This document shows, piece after piece, positions 1-10,689 of a stretch of DNA of 64,000 bases. Under the pieces are notes generated by a model. That model was not told the DNA's origin. It did no database searches and saw nothing but the letters and a program-made list of their open reading frames with translations. Source of the stretch: Manduca sexta (Eukaryota > Arthropoda > Insecta > Lepidoptera > Sphingidae); NCBI RefSeq assembly GCF_014839805.1, contig NC_051134.1:11315170-11379169 (forward strand), given 5' to 3'. Each line of letters opens with the position of its first letter. Position 1 is the first letter of the stretch. Position numbers and translations under genes: made by a program.

Positions 1-105
1 TTCCTTTGAATGACGAGACGAGCTTACCGTTCGGCTGATGGTAAGCGATACGAACGACCGTAGAAACACCATCCAACACCTTGAATTACAAATTATTCTC
101 TGGAA
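1..105 (-). repeat. Interspersed repeat A, 3' part, cut by window edge
   Basis: This is the reverse complement of the 3' third of a family seen again at 34905-35116, 42529-42640, 43545-43842, 50794-50993 and 61134-61442. Shared landmarks are a block reading ggtgttggatggtgtttcta, then a block reading cgcttaccatcaggcgaac, then a tail ending in cattcaaagtaataaaa. I see no tRNA-like head in any copy. The A-rich 3' end and variable 5' truncation point to a retroposed SINE or a LINE 3' tail. Its 3' end lies at the very start of the window. Confidence 0.75.
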
Positions 106-774
106 TCGAGGAAAACTTCGCAAGAAAATTATATTTATCTTGGACTTCAACTTGATAACGAATTGTGTAATGTAGCGTATTCAAGGAACGTTAAATTAAA
201 TATATATGAATATAAAGTATGTACAAAATTATTAATTATAACTGCTGTATTTGATGTCTATTTAGAATTGTTTCTTAATTCGGGCATCTGTTATATATTT
301 ATCAAATTATTTTTGTGACTAATTCTATTCGAAAAATATCTGAGCTTTCGGAATTGAAATTTGTATAAGTACAATGATGGCCTTCTGTCATACAATATAG
401 GCATTATAGATATAAGTTAGAAAATTTTGGCAATCGCTTTAGTAAGAAGCATAAGCAAGTCCTATTTTTTTTTAAACGTGCAGCCATTATTGACAGCTTT
501 AGAATACCATAAAAGAAATAACAATAAATCACCAATAAACTCGGTTGGAAACGAAGATCGCAATCCATAAATTCAGTATTTGTTATTCACGGAACATTAC
601 CGTGATAATATTTAGTAACAAAATAAACCAGCATTTATCTTTTTTGAATTGGAAATCTGTATATCGAGAAATTATGGTAATTCTTTGGCAGTATATATTC
701 CTCTGCTCGTTCCGATTTTACACTACACTAAATGATTTTGGAATTACAAAATATTGAGTAAAATTTAAATATAG
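106..774. other. AT-rich DNA, nothing recognised
   Basis: Only short chance reading frames are present, the longest about 70 codons at 545-757 with no recognisable composition or motif. I see no repeat family member here. Confidence 0.6.
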
Positions 775-880
775 GCGAATATTATTACATCTGCAATATA
801 ATCATGGGACGTTGTTGGCCTGGTAACACCTCTGCTACCCTTCGAGGATAAATTCGTGACGTACATGTTTAATCTGCAAT
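775..880 (+). repeat. SINE-2, 3' fragment
   Basis: The stretch reading catgggacg, then acctctgctacccttcgagg, then ataaattcgtgac matches the 3' part of the SINE-2 family, whose best copy is 41514-41760. The tRNA-like head and most of the body are missing, so this is a 5'-truncated or eroded copy. Confidence 0.6.
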
Positions 881-953
881 TCATGTTGGCAATGTGTGTA
901 TCAATAAGTTTCTTTTTTATTTAATACATCGCCCAGCAGAATAAATATATCAG

Positions 954-1131
954 TTATTGAAATAAAACTATTTTTACAAATTCAATGGTGGTGATTTATA
1001 TTATTATTTTATCTGGACGTTTAGCCTTCATGGTCACGTGGCGGACTGTTGGTCATCCGCGATTCAAAGTAACCGCGATAAAATCCGTAAAAATAGTTTA
1101 ATTTCAATGACTAACAATCACGTAAACAGTC
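954..1131. mobile_element. Palindromic MITE, family E (copy 1)
   Basis: The left end resembles the family terminus attgaaataaaactattttt. The right end carries the inverse (aaaatagtttaatttcaatg, then actaacaatcacgtaaac). The centre has the family core cttcatggtcacgtggcgg. Family E has about a dozen copies in the window. Its arms are inverted repeats of roughly 60 bp including a tttacgcgaatgtta-like end. No coding sequence is present. This copy is shortened in the centre. Confidence 0.65.
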
Positions 1132-2390
1132 GCAATATCAGTTCATGGAAAAGCTAAGGCCTTCTAAAATATCTCTGAAGAACAAAATTTAGGGCCCGTT
1201 ACACAACTTCTAAGTAAATGCTACTCTTCACATTAATATATTAGTCGACCAAATACAAAAGCCAGACTAATGCTCCCAAATAAATGGTAATAAAATTATC
1301 GTCATTAGCTGTTTAATATGATAAGTGTCAAATAAAATTTACTTGAAAAATGGCAAACAGACCCTTCTAAATTGTCACAATGTGATTGGATCGGCACGGC
1401 TTCGTGTGTTGGCACAACGGGCAGGTGGAGCTGATTTAGCGTCCAAAGGACATTAATTGAAATATAATCAAGATTTTTACATTTTATATTACCTAAACGT
1501 AAAAGTTTTTAACATACTAGTAACACTAGATAGTTTGTTAATATATGCTTTAAAAATGTAGTAGTTGGTTTCAAATTTGATACGAAAAAGAAAATAATTA
1601 TTAAGTACCTTTGCAACTTTTGTTACAATAAGGAAAATAATTAGCCGTAATTTTGCGTAATATATGTACTGTTAAGATATATAGACTACTCGAAGTAATA
1701 AATCATCACTTTGAAATCCATTTCACATGTAAACTTCGGTTATGATTGACTGTCTATGTACATTGTAGTGTACTCGCAATTTACCCCACATCCCACTCAA
1801 ATTGTACTTCTATGTTGGAATGGGGCATAAAAAGTGATGTAGTATATGACAATATATGACCTTTCATGTATACATATATATTTTTTAAACGTAAATATAA
1901 TATTCGCATTTATTCGGCACTAGGTATTCATTGAATTATCAAGTGAAAAAACAAATAGAAAAAGCAAAACTATATGCAAAGTTTCAAAAGTAAATATATT
2001 GTTTGTCGTATGTAATTTTGTTAATGTGGACCTAATGCCATGTATTCTCTGTGCCATAAGGCCTCGGCACAACAATTGGCCCCCTCCACGAATAAATACG
2101 GCCTCAGCTAAAACCTACGTAGTACGGTCTGCATGTAAGATTCATTTGAACGATTAATACTTCTGCTCGCAACGCGGGTCGATAAACTTCCTGTATCCTG
2201 TAAGATATAACTTTGCAGCTTCGTCGGAATTCGGGACTGCACGCATGGAAATCTTTTCCAATACAAATACCTGTGTTTTCAGGATAAAAAATAATCTTTG
2301 TAGTTATCCGAAAATGGGTAATTTGTGCGACATTTTATTTCCCATGTTAAGTGATTTATGCTTAAATATTTTATAACCCATTTTCGCATT
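1132..2390. other. AT-rich DNA, nothing recognised
   Basis: There is no reading frame or repeat I can assign. A modestly GC-richer patch at 2035-2190 has no recognisable motif. Confidence 0.5.
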
Positions 2391-2392
2391 TA

Positions 2393-3697
2393 CTTAGTCT
2401 GGCCATAAATACTGTTACACTTAATTATAAAAAAATATTACATTTGAATTTCGAATCTGTCATTTTTATACGATTGTTCATTGTGTTTTCTCATTTTGGC
2501 GCCAATACATTGTAAAATATTTTGCGATATTAAAATGGTGTGGGGTGATAAAGAGAACCGAATCGCTGTGATAGCATTACACAAAGTAGGTATGGAGCCA
2601 AATGCAATTTTTAAAACTCTCCATACACTTGGTATTAGTAAAATGTTTGTGTACCGGGCTATTAATAGGTACAATGAGACCTCCTCTGTTTGTGACAGAA
2701 AAGATCTGGCCGTCCACGTAGTGTTCGTACGAAAAAGGTGGTCAAAGCAGTAAGGGAAAGAATTCGAAGAAATCCTGTCCGAAAGCAAAAGATTTTATCT
2801 CGGGAAATGAAGATAGCACCTAGAACCATGTCGCGTATTTTAAAAGATGACTTAGGACTTGCAGCCTATAAGAGACGCACTGGCCATTTCTTAACTGATA
2901 ATTTAAAGAAGAATAGGGTGGTAAAATCGAAACAACTACTGAAGCGGTACGCAAAGGGAGGTCACAGAAAAATTTTGTTTACGGATGAGAAAATTTTTAC
3001 AATTGAGCAACATTTTAACAAACAAAATGACCGTATTTATGCTCAAAGCTCTAAGGAAGCTTCCCAATTAGTCGACAGAGTGCAACGTGGACATTATCCG
3101 ACTTCAGTGATGGTTTGGTGGGGTGTTAGCTATGAAGGAGTGACTGAGCCATATTTTTGTGAAAAGGTATCAAAACATCGGCACAAGTGTATCAAGATAC
3201 CATTCTTGAGAAGGTAGTTAAGCCCCTTAACATCACCATGTTCAATAACCAAGTATGGTCCTTCCAGCAAGACTCGGCGCCGGGTCATAAAGCTCGGTCC
3301 ACGCAGTCTTGGTTGGAATCGAACGTTTCGGACTTCATCAGAGCTGAAGACTGGCCGTCGTCTAGTCCCGATCTTAATCCGCTGGATTATGATTTGTGGT
3401 CAGTTTTAGAGAGTACAGCTTGCTCTAAACGCCATGATAATTTGGAGTCCCTAAAACAATCTATACGATTGGCAGTGAAGAATTTTCCCATGGAAAGAGT
3501 GCGTGCTTCTATTGATAACTGGCCTCATCGTTTAAAGGACTGTATTGCAGCCAATGGAGACCACTTCGAATAAGCTTTTTATATTTTTAATTGTTTTATA
3601 TTTATGTATTAAACTGACACACTGTAAAAGTAATAAATGTTATTTGCAGTTAACAATTTTCTTTTTTCTTTATTACAATATTTATGGCAAGACTAGG
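2393..3697 (+). mobile_element. maT-type mariner element, complete but inactive
   Basis: This is a 1305-bp DNA transposon bounded by inverted repeats at 2391-2417 and 3673-3699. These 27-bp windows, which include the TA, match at 23 of 27 positions, and each outer edge carries the TA target dinucleotide (2391-2392 and 3698-3699). The length is usual for a mariner. Inside is one transposase gene (2535-3573) with two frameshifts. The D37D catalytic spacing and the lepidopteran setting point to the maT family of the Tc1/mariner superfamily. The ends are well kept, so the copy might still be moved by a transposase supplied elsewhere, but it cannot encode one. Confidence 0.93.
2535..3573 (+). pseudogene. 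maT-like mariner transposase, two frameshifts
   Basis: The product would cut and paste the element through an RNase H-like DDD catalytic site. I chose the ATG at 2535 because it begins MVWGDKENR and leads straight into a helix-turn-helix region (NRIAVIALHKVG to AINRYNET). A first frameshift lies at about 2698-2704, just before a GRPR motif encoded in the next frame. A second lies at about 3166-3169, after YFCEK. Catalytic aspartates are visible at 2984-2986 (within FTDEK), 3271-3273 (QQDSAPGHKA) and 3385-3387 (SPDLNPLDYD). The last two are separated by 37 residues, the D37D spacing of maT elements rather than D34D of classic mariners or D34E of Tc1. Apart from the two single-base indels the frame is open to the TAA at 3571-3573, so inactivation looks fairly young. 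The length, about 346 codons, is normal for the family. Confidence 0.93.
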
Positions 3698-3699
3698 TA

Positions 3700-4202
3700 T
3701 AATATTAATAATATTATGAATACAGATCAGTATTTTGATATACACAAGGATGTTAAAGTGTCTGAACCAGAAATCCTAAATATAACTGATTGAAATTCAT
3801 ATTCTCTTGTTTGTCTTATAAAGGCGATATCACTAAAGTGGTACTAATACTAGATAATTAAAGGGTAATTACATAAAAACAATACCGACTGTGAACAAAA
3901 TAACAGTTGACAACAATGAACAATATGCATTTACGATTTGAACTTTATGTTTTTGCTGTCCGTACTGGAGTAGGCGGTTACGCGCAATCTCATTTCTCCG
4001 TCGTTTTAAACCCCACTCGCTCTCTAAAAATCATTTATAGAGATACATTCCTCGCGGGATTCAATTTGCGTACGCGATGTTCCGCGGTTTGTATGTTAGT
4101 TTTCCAGTCTTATAATAAAGTATGCGTTAAGTGTATTGCTTTGACTTTAGTTCTAAAGCATGGAACGTATGAATCATAGTTTATATTATAATTATATTTA
4201 AT
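3700..4202. other. AT-rich flank of the mariner, nothing recognised
   Basis: Small overlapping frames on both strands at 3907-4391 have no recognisable motif, and part of the minus frame lies inside repeat F. No other feature is supported. Confidence 0.5.
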
Positions 4203-4447
4203 AGCGGAACTTTTTTTATATGGCCACGTAAAGTTCACCCCACTATACCTGATGGTAATTAGAGTGGGGTCCAATAGAATGTCGACTGACGAGAGATGAT
4301 TACCCCTGAACAATCGACACGATTGCGCTGGCATGTTGGAACCGGATATGCACAGGCTGATCGCGGATCGCGACACACTTACATGAGTCACTATGGCGCG
4401 TTAACACCTTGTGTACGGTGGTTTCTATCCGGGCGGATATAAAATAT
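4203..4447 (+). repeat. Interspersed repeat F (copy 1)
   Basis: Shared blocks with 23836-24090 and 36539-36776 include cctgatggtaa, a gtcgactgac block, gttggaacc, gcgacacactta, and a 3' block reading accttgtgtacggtgg followed by gggcggatataaaatata. It is a short, non-coding, directional family, probably a SINE or the 3' end of a retroposon. Here it is followed by an ATT-rich stretch. Confidence 0.75.
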
Positions 4448-4486
4448 ACCCTACTACCAGCAAATATTATAATAATATTATCATTT

Positions 4487-4512
4487 TAGTATTTTAAAAC
4501 ACTAAAATACTA
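4487..4512. repeat. Small hairpin
   Basis: A 10-bp perfect inverted repeat, tagtatttta and taaaatacta, is separated by six bases. It is AT-only apart from one pair and may be chance. Confidence 0.35.
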
Positions 4513-4672
4513 AGAAACCAGGACCAAGGACGTAGTAAAGAACACTAAATTGGTTTTCGAGTATTCTCCCCCGTCCCGCTATTCTTCACTTTTGAGCAAT
4601 ATTTTTTTAAACGGGAGTCTAATTATCAACTTGGGGTATTTTTTTTATTATTTAACCGTTCAATAACAAATT

Positions 4673-4847
4673 GAGGGAACGAGGAGAGGACACGCAGCGT
4701 AGGCAGGCCCCCACGAGATGGACCGACGATCTGGTGAGGGTTGCCGGAATCCGATGGACGAGGGCGGCCCAGAACCGGTCCCTGTGGCGCTCAATGGGGG
4801 AGGCCTATGTCCAGCAGTGGACGATTCCCGGCTGAAATGTATGAATG
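4673..4847 (+). mobile_element. RTE-clade LINE, 3' end only, with target duplication
   Basis: A 175-bp insertion is flanked by a perfect 11-bp duplication, aataacaaatt, at 4662-4672 and 4848-4858. It encodes the last ~55 residues of an RTE reverse transcriptase: RTRSVGRP in one frame, then a missing C near 4712, then TRWTDDLVRVAG through GEAYVQQW to a TGA at 4833-4835. The 3' tail is an imperfect (TGAA) repeat. Severe 5' truncation is typical of target-primed reverse transcription. The same C-terminal sequence recurs at 25998-26277 (plus) and 33937-34313 (minus). Confidence 0.93.
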
Positions 4848-5154
4848 AATAACAAATTTAGAAAAATCTTAGCATAGTACAGGCTCTGAGACCCACATTT
4901 TATTCACATTCCACATTCAAAGCATATAAGTCACAGACGAACTAATGAATAAATTATATGGAGTGCTCTGTTAACATTAAATTCACTGTACACCTGTTTA
5001 CGACTGGTCTAGACGTGCTTAAACTTTTACTGTACTGTTCATGAATATCATTGTGTTACTATGACGGCCTCTAACGCAATGGTCATGGTTGGACAATGAA
5101 AGGATTCTGGTTTAAAAATAGTTGAATATAAAATTTAAGTATGTGTTGTTAAAT

Positions 5155-5292
5155 ATGTGAATGAATGAAACACTTTATTGTATATACCAAATACAGAAAA
5201 ATTAATACAATTATTTCATCATAAAAATGTGCACCAAAAAGGCAGTCTTATCGCTAAGAAGCGATCTCTTCCATGTGTGGGAATGTCCACCG
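5155..5292 (-). repeat. LINE 3' tail, family K (copy 1)
   Basis: Read on the minus strand, this ends in caataaagtgtttcattcat, a polyadenylation-like signal followed by an ATTC repeat. The block ggcagtcttatcgct relates it to 6277-6412 and 24135-24292. It is a LINE 3' untranslated end without coding sequence. Confidence 0.6.
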
Positions 5293-5637
5293 AACTATTC
5301 GTCACATCGGCTAGTTTGTAAATAGCGACAATTACGCCTATTCTTCGTTCACACAGAATACTAGGACAAACCCTCAAAAATCTAGAAATTTTTTAAAAAA
5401 CAAAGAGCGCGTCCTCCCGGCGTTCAAATTCTTCATTAACAATTCATAGTCAACCTACCTTTGTCTCAAGTACGGTACAACGTGTTGGCTTTGTCGACTT
5501 CAGATGATTTTCCTTTGTTCCTTGTAAGTGAGGGATTACTAACCAATCTTGTGCAGTATAGTTAGATAGGTAATTAACTTTCTATTGTAAACTATAACAC
5601 AATAAAAAATGGAAGAAAATTTTATAATTTACTAACT

Positions 5638-5805
5638 TTTACCTGCGACTCCGCCCGCGTGAAAAGGATTTCCGTGTTAATATTTTCGTGGGAGAAAAAG
5701 TAGCCTATAGTGCTCAGGAGTACTATAGCTTCCTATTAACGAAAAAAATAAAAAACGGCTTAGTAGTTCTTGTAATTAGCGCGTTCAAAGAAACAAGCTT
5801 TATAG
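5638..5805 (-). mobile_element. Helitron-like fragment
   Basis: On the minus strand the sequence runs toward cacgcgggcggagtcgcagg, the GC-rich 3' motif of the Helitron-like copies at 42143-42337 and 38487-38944. A block equivalent to tagcctatagtgctcaggag is also shared. The terminal CTAG is not intact, so this is a decayed partial copy. Confidence 0.5.
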
Positions 5806-6276
5806 CATTTTAATATTAGTAAAAATGTGTAACAATTGATGCTCTTATTACATTAATTTTTTCTGAAAACCTCGATACGAATGGCATAAAAACACCTTTT
5901 ATGAATCCATTGTCATCTAAAGGGTTACATTTGTTAATCTACAAAGATTCTCATACATTTATATCTGGTTCTTTCGTCTTCTTACGTTTTCTTTCTTTTT
6001 CCGGAACGTAACACACTTCCATGGGCCTCTATGACGGATTTTAAGCCTTGTGTACAATGCTCGTTATCCGAAAACAAATATCCTATCACCAGCTGAAATT
6101 CAAAGAATGCTTTCGACCGGGGTGCACCGCAGTTACATGAAAAGGAGTAGAATAGCAGCTCTGATTTTGTGTTTCGTAGCTGATTGCTGGATGTCCAAAA
6201 ATCATGCCATTCCATGCCATGTCGACATCGCGCGGACAATTCAAATATTTCGAGTTTACAAGTGTTTGCTGTTGAA
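5806..6276. other. Unassigned; chance frames on both strands
   Basis: Frames of 71 to 111 codons overlap on both strands across 5982-6399. Their sense strands show no motif or bias I recognise, and the distal part is repeat K, so I do not call a gene. Confidence 0.45.
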
Positions 6277-6412
6277 ATATTTATTTATTTATTTACTCTT
6301 TATTGTAGAAAACACAAAAAAAACGATGCAAAGAAGAAAAGAGAGACAAAAGGCACATGTACAAATGGCGGTCTTATCGCTCTAGGCAATGTCTTCTAGA
6401 CAACCATGGGAT
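6277..6412 (-). repeat. LINE 3' tail, family K (copy 2)
   Basis: This is the near-exact reverse complement of 24135-24270, sharing acccatggttgtct, cctagagcgataag, catttgtacatgtgcctttt and caataaagagtaa. On the minus strand it ends in a TAAA repeat (6280-6300). It has a polyadenylation-like signal and repeat tail but no coding sequence, as expected of a LINE 3' UTR. Confidence 0.75.
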
Positions 6413-6787
6413 GGATATAAAAACGAGAAATAGCAAGAGAGGGTAGCGCAGTGGATTATATTATATTAATAAATAAAAAAAAAAACAAATAATTGATAAA
6501 TATTACACACATAAATTAATACACATATAATATAATATAAGAAATAATTCTATTTTATTTTTTATTTATTTAGGACACAAACAGTCATTTACTTAATTAA
6601 ATTACAATTTATGTATACAAAAAGACCTATAGGCCCATTTATAGTTATAAAAACTAGATACGAGCTAACAATAACGAGACAGTAAAATAAGCTAATATCG
6701 CTGATTTAATAATTCATTATCAAATGACCTGTGCTTGCTAAGTATCTGATAAAAGTTTAGTATAGTTAGGTATTGCATAATACTTAA
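6413..6787. other. AT-rich, possible further LINE tail
   Basis: The stretch from about 6545, with tttatttatttagg then a block reading agacctataggcccatttat, looks like another minus-strand LINE 3' end. I find no second copy in the window to support it. Confidence 0.3.
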
Positions 6788-7068
6788 GCGGCAATAGCCT
6801 AGTTGGGTGTGGAACGGCCGCAGGTTCAGATTACAAGGACATACACCTCTGACTTTTCTAAAATTATTTGTTTTCTTTGTGATTTATCGCTCGCTTAAAC
6901 GTTGAAGAAAAACATCGTGAGGAAAACTGCATACCTGAGAAATTCTCTATAAGAATTTTGAGGATGTGTGAAGTCTACCGATCCGTCTCTTAGTAGTAGA
7001 AGAGGCCCGTGCCTAGCAATGGGACAGTATATAATACAGGGCTTATATTATTATTATATATTATAATT
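6788..7068 (+). repeat. tRNA-headed SINE-1, internally deleted (copy 1)
   Basis: The copy starts gcggcaatagcctagttggg, a Pol III A-box match, and ends in an (ATT)n tail after atataatacaggg. Compared with 52631-52963, about 17 bases between the A and B boxes are missing, so ggaacgg runs directly into ccgcaggttcag. That would disturb the internal promoter. The body blocks cacctctgacttttct, aacatcgtgaggaaaa and gaggcccgtgc are intact. Confidence 0.88.
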
Positions 7069-7571
7069 ATTATTGCATAATACCATTTTTATTTTTAGAT
7101 ACATTTTGGTTATATAATTCGAGAAGTCATTAGTTTATTTTCAATGAATAAATACTTTACATCCATTATCAAGAATTGCGTGTTAGACCTTCAAAGTTTA
7201 ATCGAAACATTTATTTAGGGCACGATCTTTTGCCTTGTTTAGTTAAAAATATTCACGGAATCGAAGGTCTCGTTTCGGAAATTAATTTCAGCAACTTATC
7301 ATGAATTCAATTATTCTGCCACGTTTGATTGGAACTAGAAACTCCTTTGTATTGGGAAACTTCTTAAGGTCTAAGCCGAATTACAACTCGACTATGCAGA
7401 CCCGAACTAGAGGTTTTATAAATTTACATTGAGGGAAACTATTATAAGTAATTAAACACACGGTACATTGAAAATAGTTTAATTTATTCAAAATCATATT
7501 TTACATATTTTCGAAATAACGGAATTCCCAACCTCATGCAGTTATTCTTTCGTTATCAAACCTTAAAGACG
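7069..7571. other. AT-rich DNA, nothing recognised
   Basis: I see no reading frame or repeat family here. Confidence 0.5.
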
Positions 7572-7825
7572 CATGGGTGCCACGAGGGGGATGCAAATAG
7601 GTGCACGTGCACCCCCCTATCCAGAAATAAATCACAAAAATTATAAGTCACTGAATAAATCTGCGTCAATGGGAACTAACAACTACAGAGGTTTTTTATA
7701 ACAAAGAATTTTCAAAAACTGTGCGATTTGATTTGAAAAAAAAAAACTTCATTATATTATGTAGTATAGTGCGTAGGAACAGATTGCAGTTGCACCTCCC
7801 AAAACTAATCTTGACGGCGCCCATG
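7572..7825. mobile_element. Possible MITE with CATGGGYGCC ends
   Basis: The left end reads catgggtgcc (7572-7581) and the right end ggcgcccatg (7816-7825), so the ends are inverted with one mismatch. Just inside are gcaaataggtgca and its loosely matching inverse. A 12-bp perfect palindrome, gtgcacgtgcac, lies at 7601-7612 beside a C-run. I see no target duplication, so this is a candidate only. Confidence 0.4.
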
Positions 7826-8389
7826 TAAAAACGTATATATATCTGTTTAACCCGTCCGATCTTGTAATTCCTGATCAAATTTTGACACGAGTTTTAGTAG
7901 GAATTAGAAAACTTTTCAAACAATACCTAATCTAGATCTTCAAAATCAGCCAAAACATGGATTTTAATTTCGAAAAATGACCCACACATCTGAAGACCCG
8001 AATTATAGCTAGGTATCAAAATTGTCAGACTATAAAATCTACACTAACGATGTCACAATTAAAAACATCAATTCTAGCATCATAATTGCAAAATAGAATA
8101 AAGAATCGAAATCGACGCAGATAGCCGGAAAGGCATCGATCATTCGCCGAATGGGATTAAAATGCCGGCTGGATCGATCAGTAACGTCAACAAAAACTGA
8201 CGCGGCGTCAATGCTTGGATGGATCAGTGTGGTTCAGTGGGGCGTGACGTCAACTGGATTTTGGCAAATGGATCATAATTTGAAATGAATATACTTACTC
8301 GGTGTTGGGAAAGTAAATTGTACAGTTCGATTGACGAATCGATGTTTTATGAATGAAATTATATTGAGGGCAGGCAGACTTTTTTTATA
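7826..8389. other. Unassigned; GC-richer patch at 8105-8270
   Basis: The patch at 8105-8270 contains several CG-bearing words such as atcgatcattcgccg and gacgcggcgtcaatg. It has no open frame and no repeat relative in the window. Confidence 0.4.
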
Positions 8390-8665
8390 ATGATTTCTTA
8401 TGTTTACGAGAATGTTAGACATTAAAATTAAACTATTTTTTGGATTTTATCGCAGTTTTTATATTTAATTTTCTCCCGACGTTTGAATGACTTTGCAGTC
8501 TTCATGGTCACGGGAGGGACTGAGATGTTCATACGCAAAGTCGAAGTTACAATATCTACCTACATTTTACAATGTACCTACAGTTTAATTTTTTAACTGT
8601 TGGTGGTCCGATCTACGTAGAATAAGCGCACAGTGTCTAGAAATCTGGAACCCAAAAGACCGGCT
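8390..8665 (+). mobile_element. Palindromic MITE, family E (copy 2)
   Basis: The left terminus reads ttatgtttacgagaatgtta, followed by the family arm and the blocks ttctcccgacgttt, gactttgcagtcttcatggt and caatatctacctacatttta, then the central block aactgttggtggtccgat. The right arm is missing. No coding sequence is present. Confidence 0.8.
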
Positions 8666-9267
8666 GCCAAACTTCAAAACACTGTGAGCTCAAGCTGCGT
8701 AGGTCAGATTACTTTGCTGCATAAACCAGAATCACAATATTATGTAGACATTATATCTAAATAAATATTGTTAGTTTAACAAAGATAACACGTAAAAGTT
8801 TGTAACTTTTCTATTTAGTTTCAAGTACACTGATAAATACTCAGGAAATGCGTGAACCAGGGTAATTTACATTTTACCCAGGCAAGAAAGCATAAACCAG
8901 GGTAATTTTTGAAGTCTTCAGTAGATAACCGGGTGTCCAGAGCAGGCGAAGGTCGCAACCTACGTCACGGCTGGTGTTATCGCGCTATTATCATAAATCT
9001 ACCATTAGGTGCTCGACCATTACGAACCACTGGTGTGCAAGAATAATTTTTAACAATAGAATAATTTAATAAATTACAGGGCGGTGGAAAATGTTGTGTA
9101 CCACTGAGATTGATCAATGATAGAAGATAGTACTTATAGTTATGTTTAATTGAATGATTATTGCAATTTAGTTGTAATTTACGGATGCGCATGAGGTTGT
9201 GTTATCGTATTTGAATACGTGAAATAATTTGACTAGAGCAAGTTATTTCGCGTCATCTAAATACAGT

Positions 9268-9370
9268 CAACAATTAGGCGCCTTTTACGACAGGCAGGAT
9301 ACCGTGGTGGAATTCACCAAACGCCCCCATTCCACAGGGCGGACGCCTTCAAAGTAACTGCGTCTGCAGG
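9268..9370 (-). repeat. Possible LINE 3' end fragment
   Basis: The stretch reading ggcgccttttacgacaggca then ggataccgtgg resembles the end of an R1-type lepidopteran LINE from memory. No second copy in the window confirms it. Confidence 0.3.
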
Positions 9371-9662
9371 CTACGGATGTGTTTGGCAATTCTTATGGAC
9401 TTATAAAGCAGCGCGGCTGCAGTCGTGAGGCTGATTTAGAGACTCCTCTAACATTTATAGATTTAGTGCAGCATACTAATAGTTGAAGATCGGAGTTATA
9501 ACAGGTAAGATCCTGCATGTGAACTGATAATTTCTAGATTTAATTATTGACTAAAATATTAACTATTATGCTCGGTCCTTATTAGGACAACCAAAAGTGG
9601 TATGATTCCAAAATACACCAATATAGGTATCGTTGCGTATTGAGATTTAGGATTATTGTTTG

Positions 9663-9957
9663 CAGTGGCGAAGGGTCAATATGACTCTTATTGAACTGAT
9701 TGAAAATGAACTAATTTATAAAACCTATATCTTTGAGGCAAAGGATCAATATGACTGATTGAACTAATTGAAAATGAACTGATTTATAAAACCTATATCT
9801 TTGAGGCAAAGGATCAATATGACTAATTGAACTAATTGAAAATGAACTAATTTATAAAACCTTATTATCTTTGAACGATTTGCAGACTGCATTTATGTAT
9901 ATTAGTACTTATGTTGTGTCGGGTTCCCTGTCTCTAAATTTCACTCTCCACCACTTA
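9663..9957 (+). mobile_element. hAT-like MITE (family M) with internal tandem array
   Basis: It begins CAGTGGCGAAGGG and ends in a degenerate copy of the inverse (ctccaccactta). The right-hand blocks atttgcagactgca, attagtacttatgttgtgtc and tttcac match 32033-32215, the copy with a clean 8-bp duplication. The left half has been replaced by three tandem units of about 70, 68 and 70 bp starting at 9667, 9737 and 9805. Each unit contains gaactaattgaaaatgaact or a close variant. Confidence 0.8.
9667..9874 (+). repeat. 68-70-bp tandem repeat, three units
   Basis: Units at 9667-9736, 9737-9804 and 9805-9874 share ggatcaatatgact, a ttgaactnattgaaaatgaa block, and atttataaaacc, with only a few differences. 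The first unit starts within the MITE terminus (ggcgaagggtcaatatgact), so the array grew from the element's own end. Confidence 0.9.
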
Positions 9958-9980
9958 TACGTTGGCGTTTTATTTCACTA

Positions 9981-10281
9981 CTAGCGACCCGCCCCGGCTT
10001 CGCACGGATGCAATGCTGATACTAAATACACTACAGAAAAACTGTGAACGTTGTATATAAAAACATAGCGGCCCGCTCTGGCTTCGCACGGGTATAACGT
10101 AACAAAATAACAGTATTTCTCCACTATTTAATGGATGTTATTTTACATATAAACCTTCCTCTTGAATCACTCTATCTATTAAAAAAAACCGCATCAAAAT
10201 CCGTTGCATAGTTTTAAAGATTTAAGCATACAAAGGGACATAGGGACAGAGAAATGGACTTTGTTTTATACTATGTAGTGA
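9981..10281 (-). mobile_element. Non-autonomous Helitron, 301 bp (copy 1)
   Basis: On the minus strand it starts TC (10281-10280) after an A and ends CTAG (9984-9981) before a T, the classic Helitron A/T insertion site with no duplication. It is a close sister of 47529-47828 in the opposite orientation, differing by only about ten positions by eye. A GC-rich hairpin motif, cccgtgcgaagcc then ggggcggg, precedes the CTAG. A second version of the motif, gtgcgaagccagagcgggcc, lies about 85 bases upstream, so the 3' end is duplicated. No coding sequence is present. Confidence 0.9.
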
Positions 10282-10689
10282 TGAAACAAAAATAAGGTTA
10301 AAAACGTTTATTTCTTTTCAGCCTATTCAGCTAAAGTCATAACATTCAAGATATATCTTACAAGAAAGAACTGATGCGAGAAATAAATGTGGTCAGATTA
10401 CGAGGTCAGATCAAAGTCACATAGATACGTATCGTTATAGTTTGTTAAGGAAACGGGCAGGACCGATAAGAGTTAAAGTATGGTCCTTATAGAGAATGTA
10501 TTTTATTAATTCTATAAATGCGTTTGTAAGAATATTTGTTAGAAGTAAACGCAGAAACTGCTGAACGAAGTTGGACATTTCTCAAAAAGATTTTCTTATT
10601 AAAGTACTTTTAAGTGAGTATTCCCTCCATTTTTACACATGCATCAAAGGGTAAAATAGGGGCTTAAAGGTTATAGACAGAAATATAGA

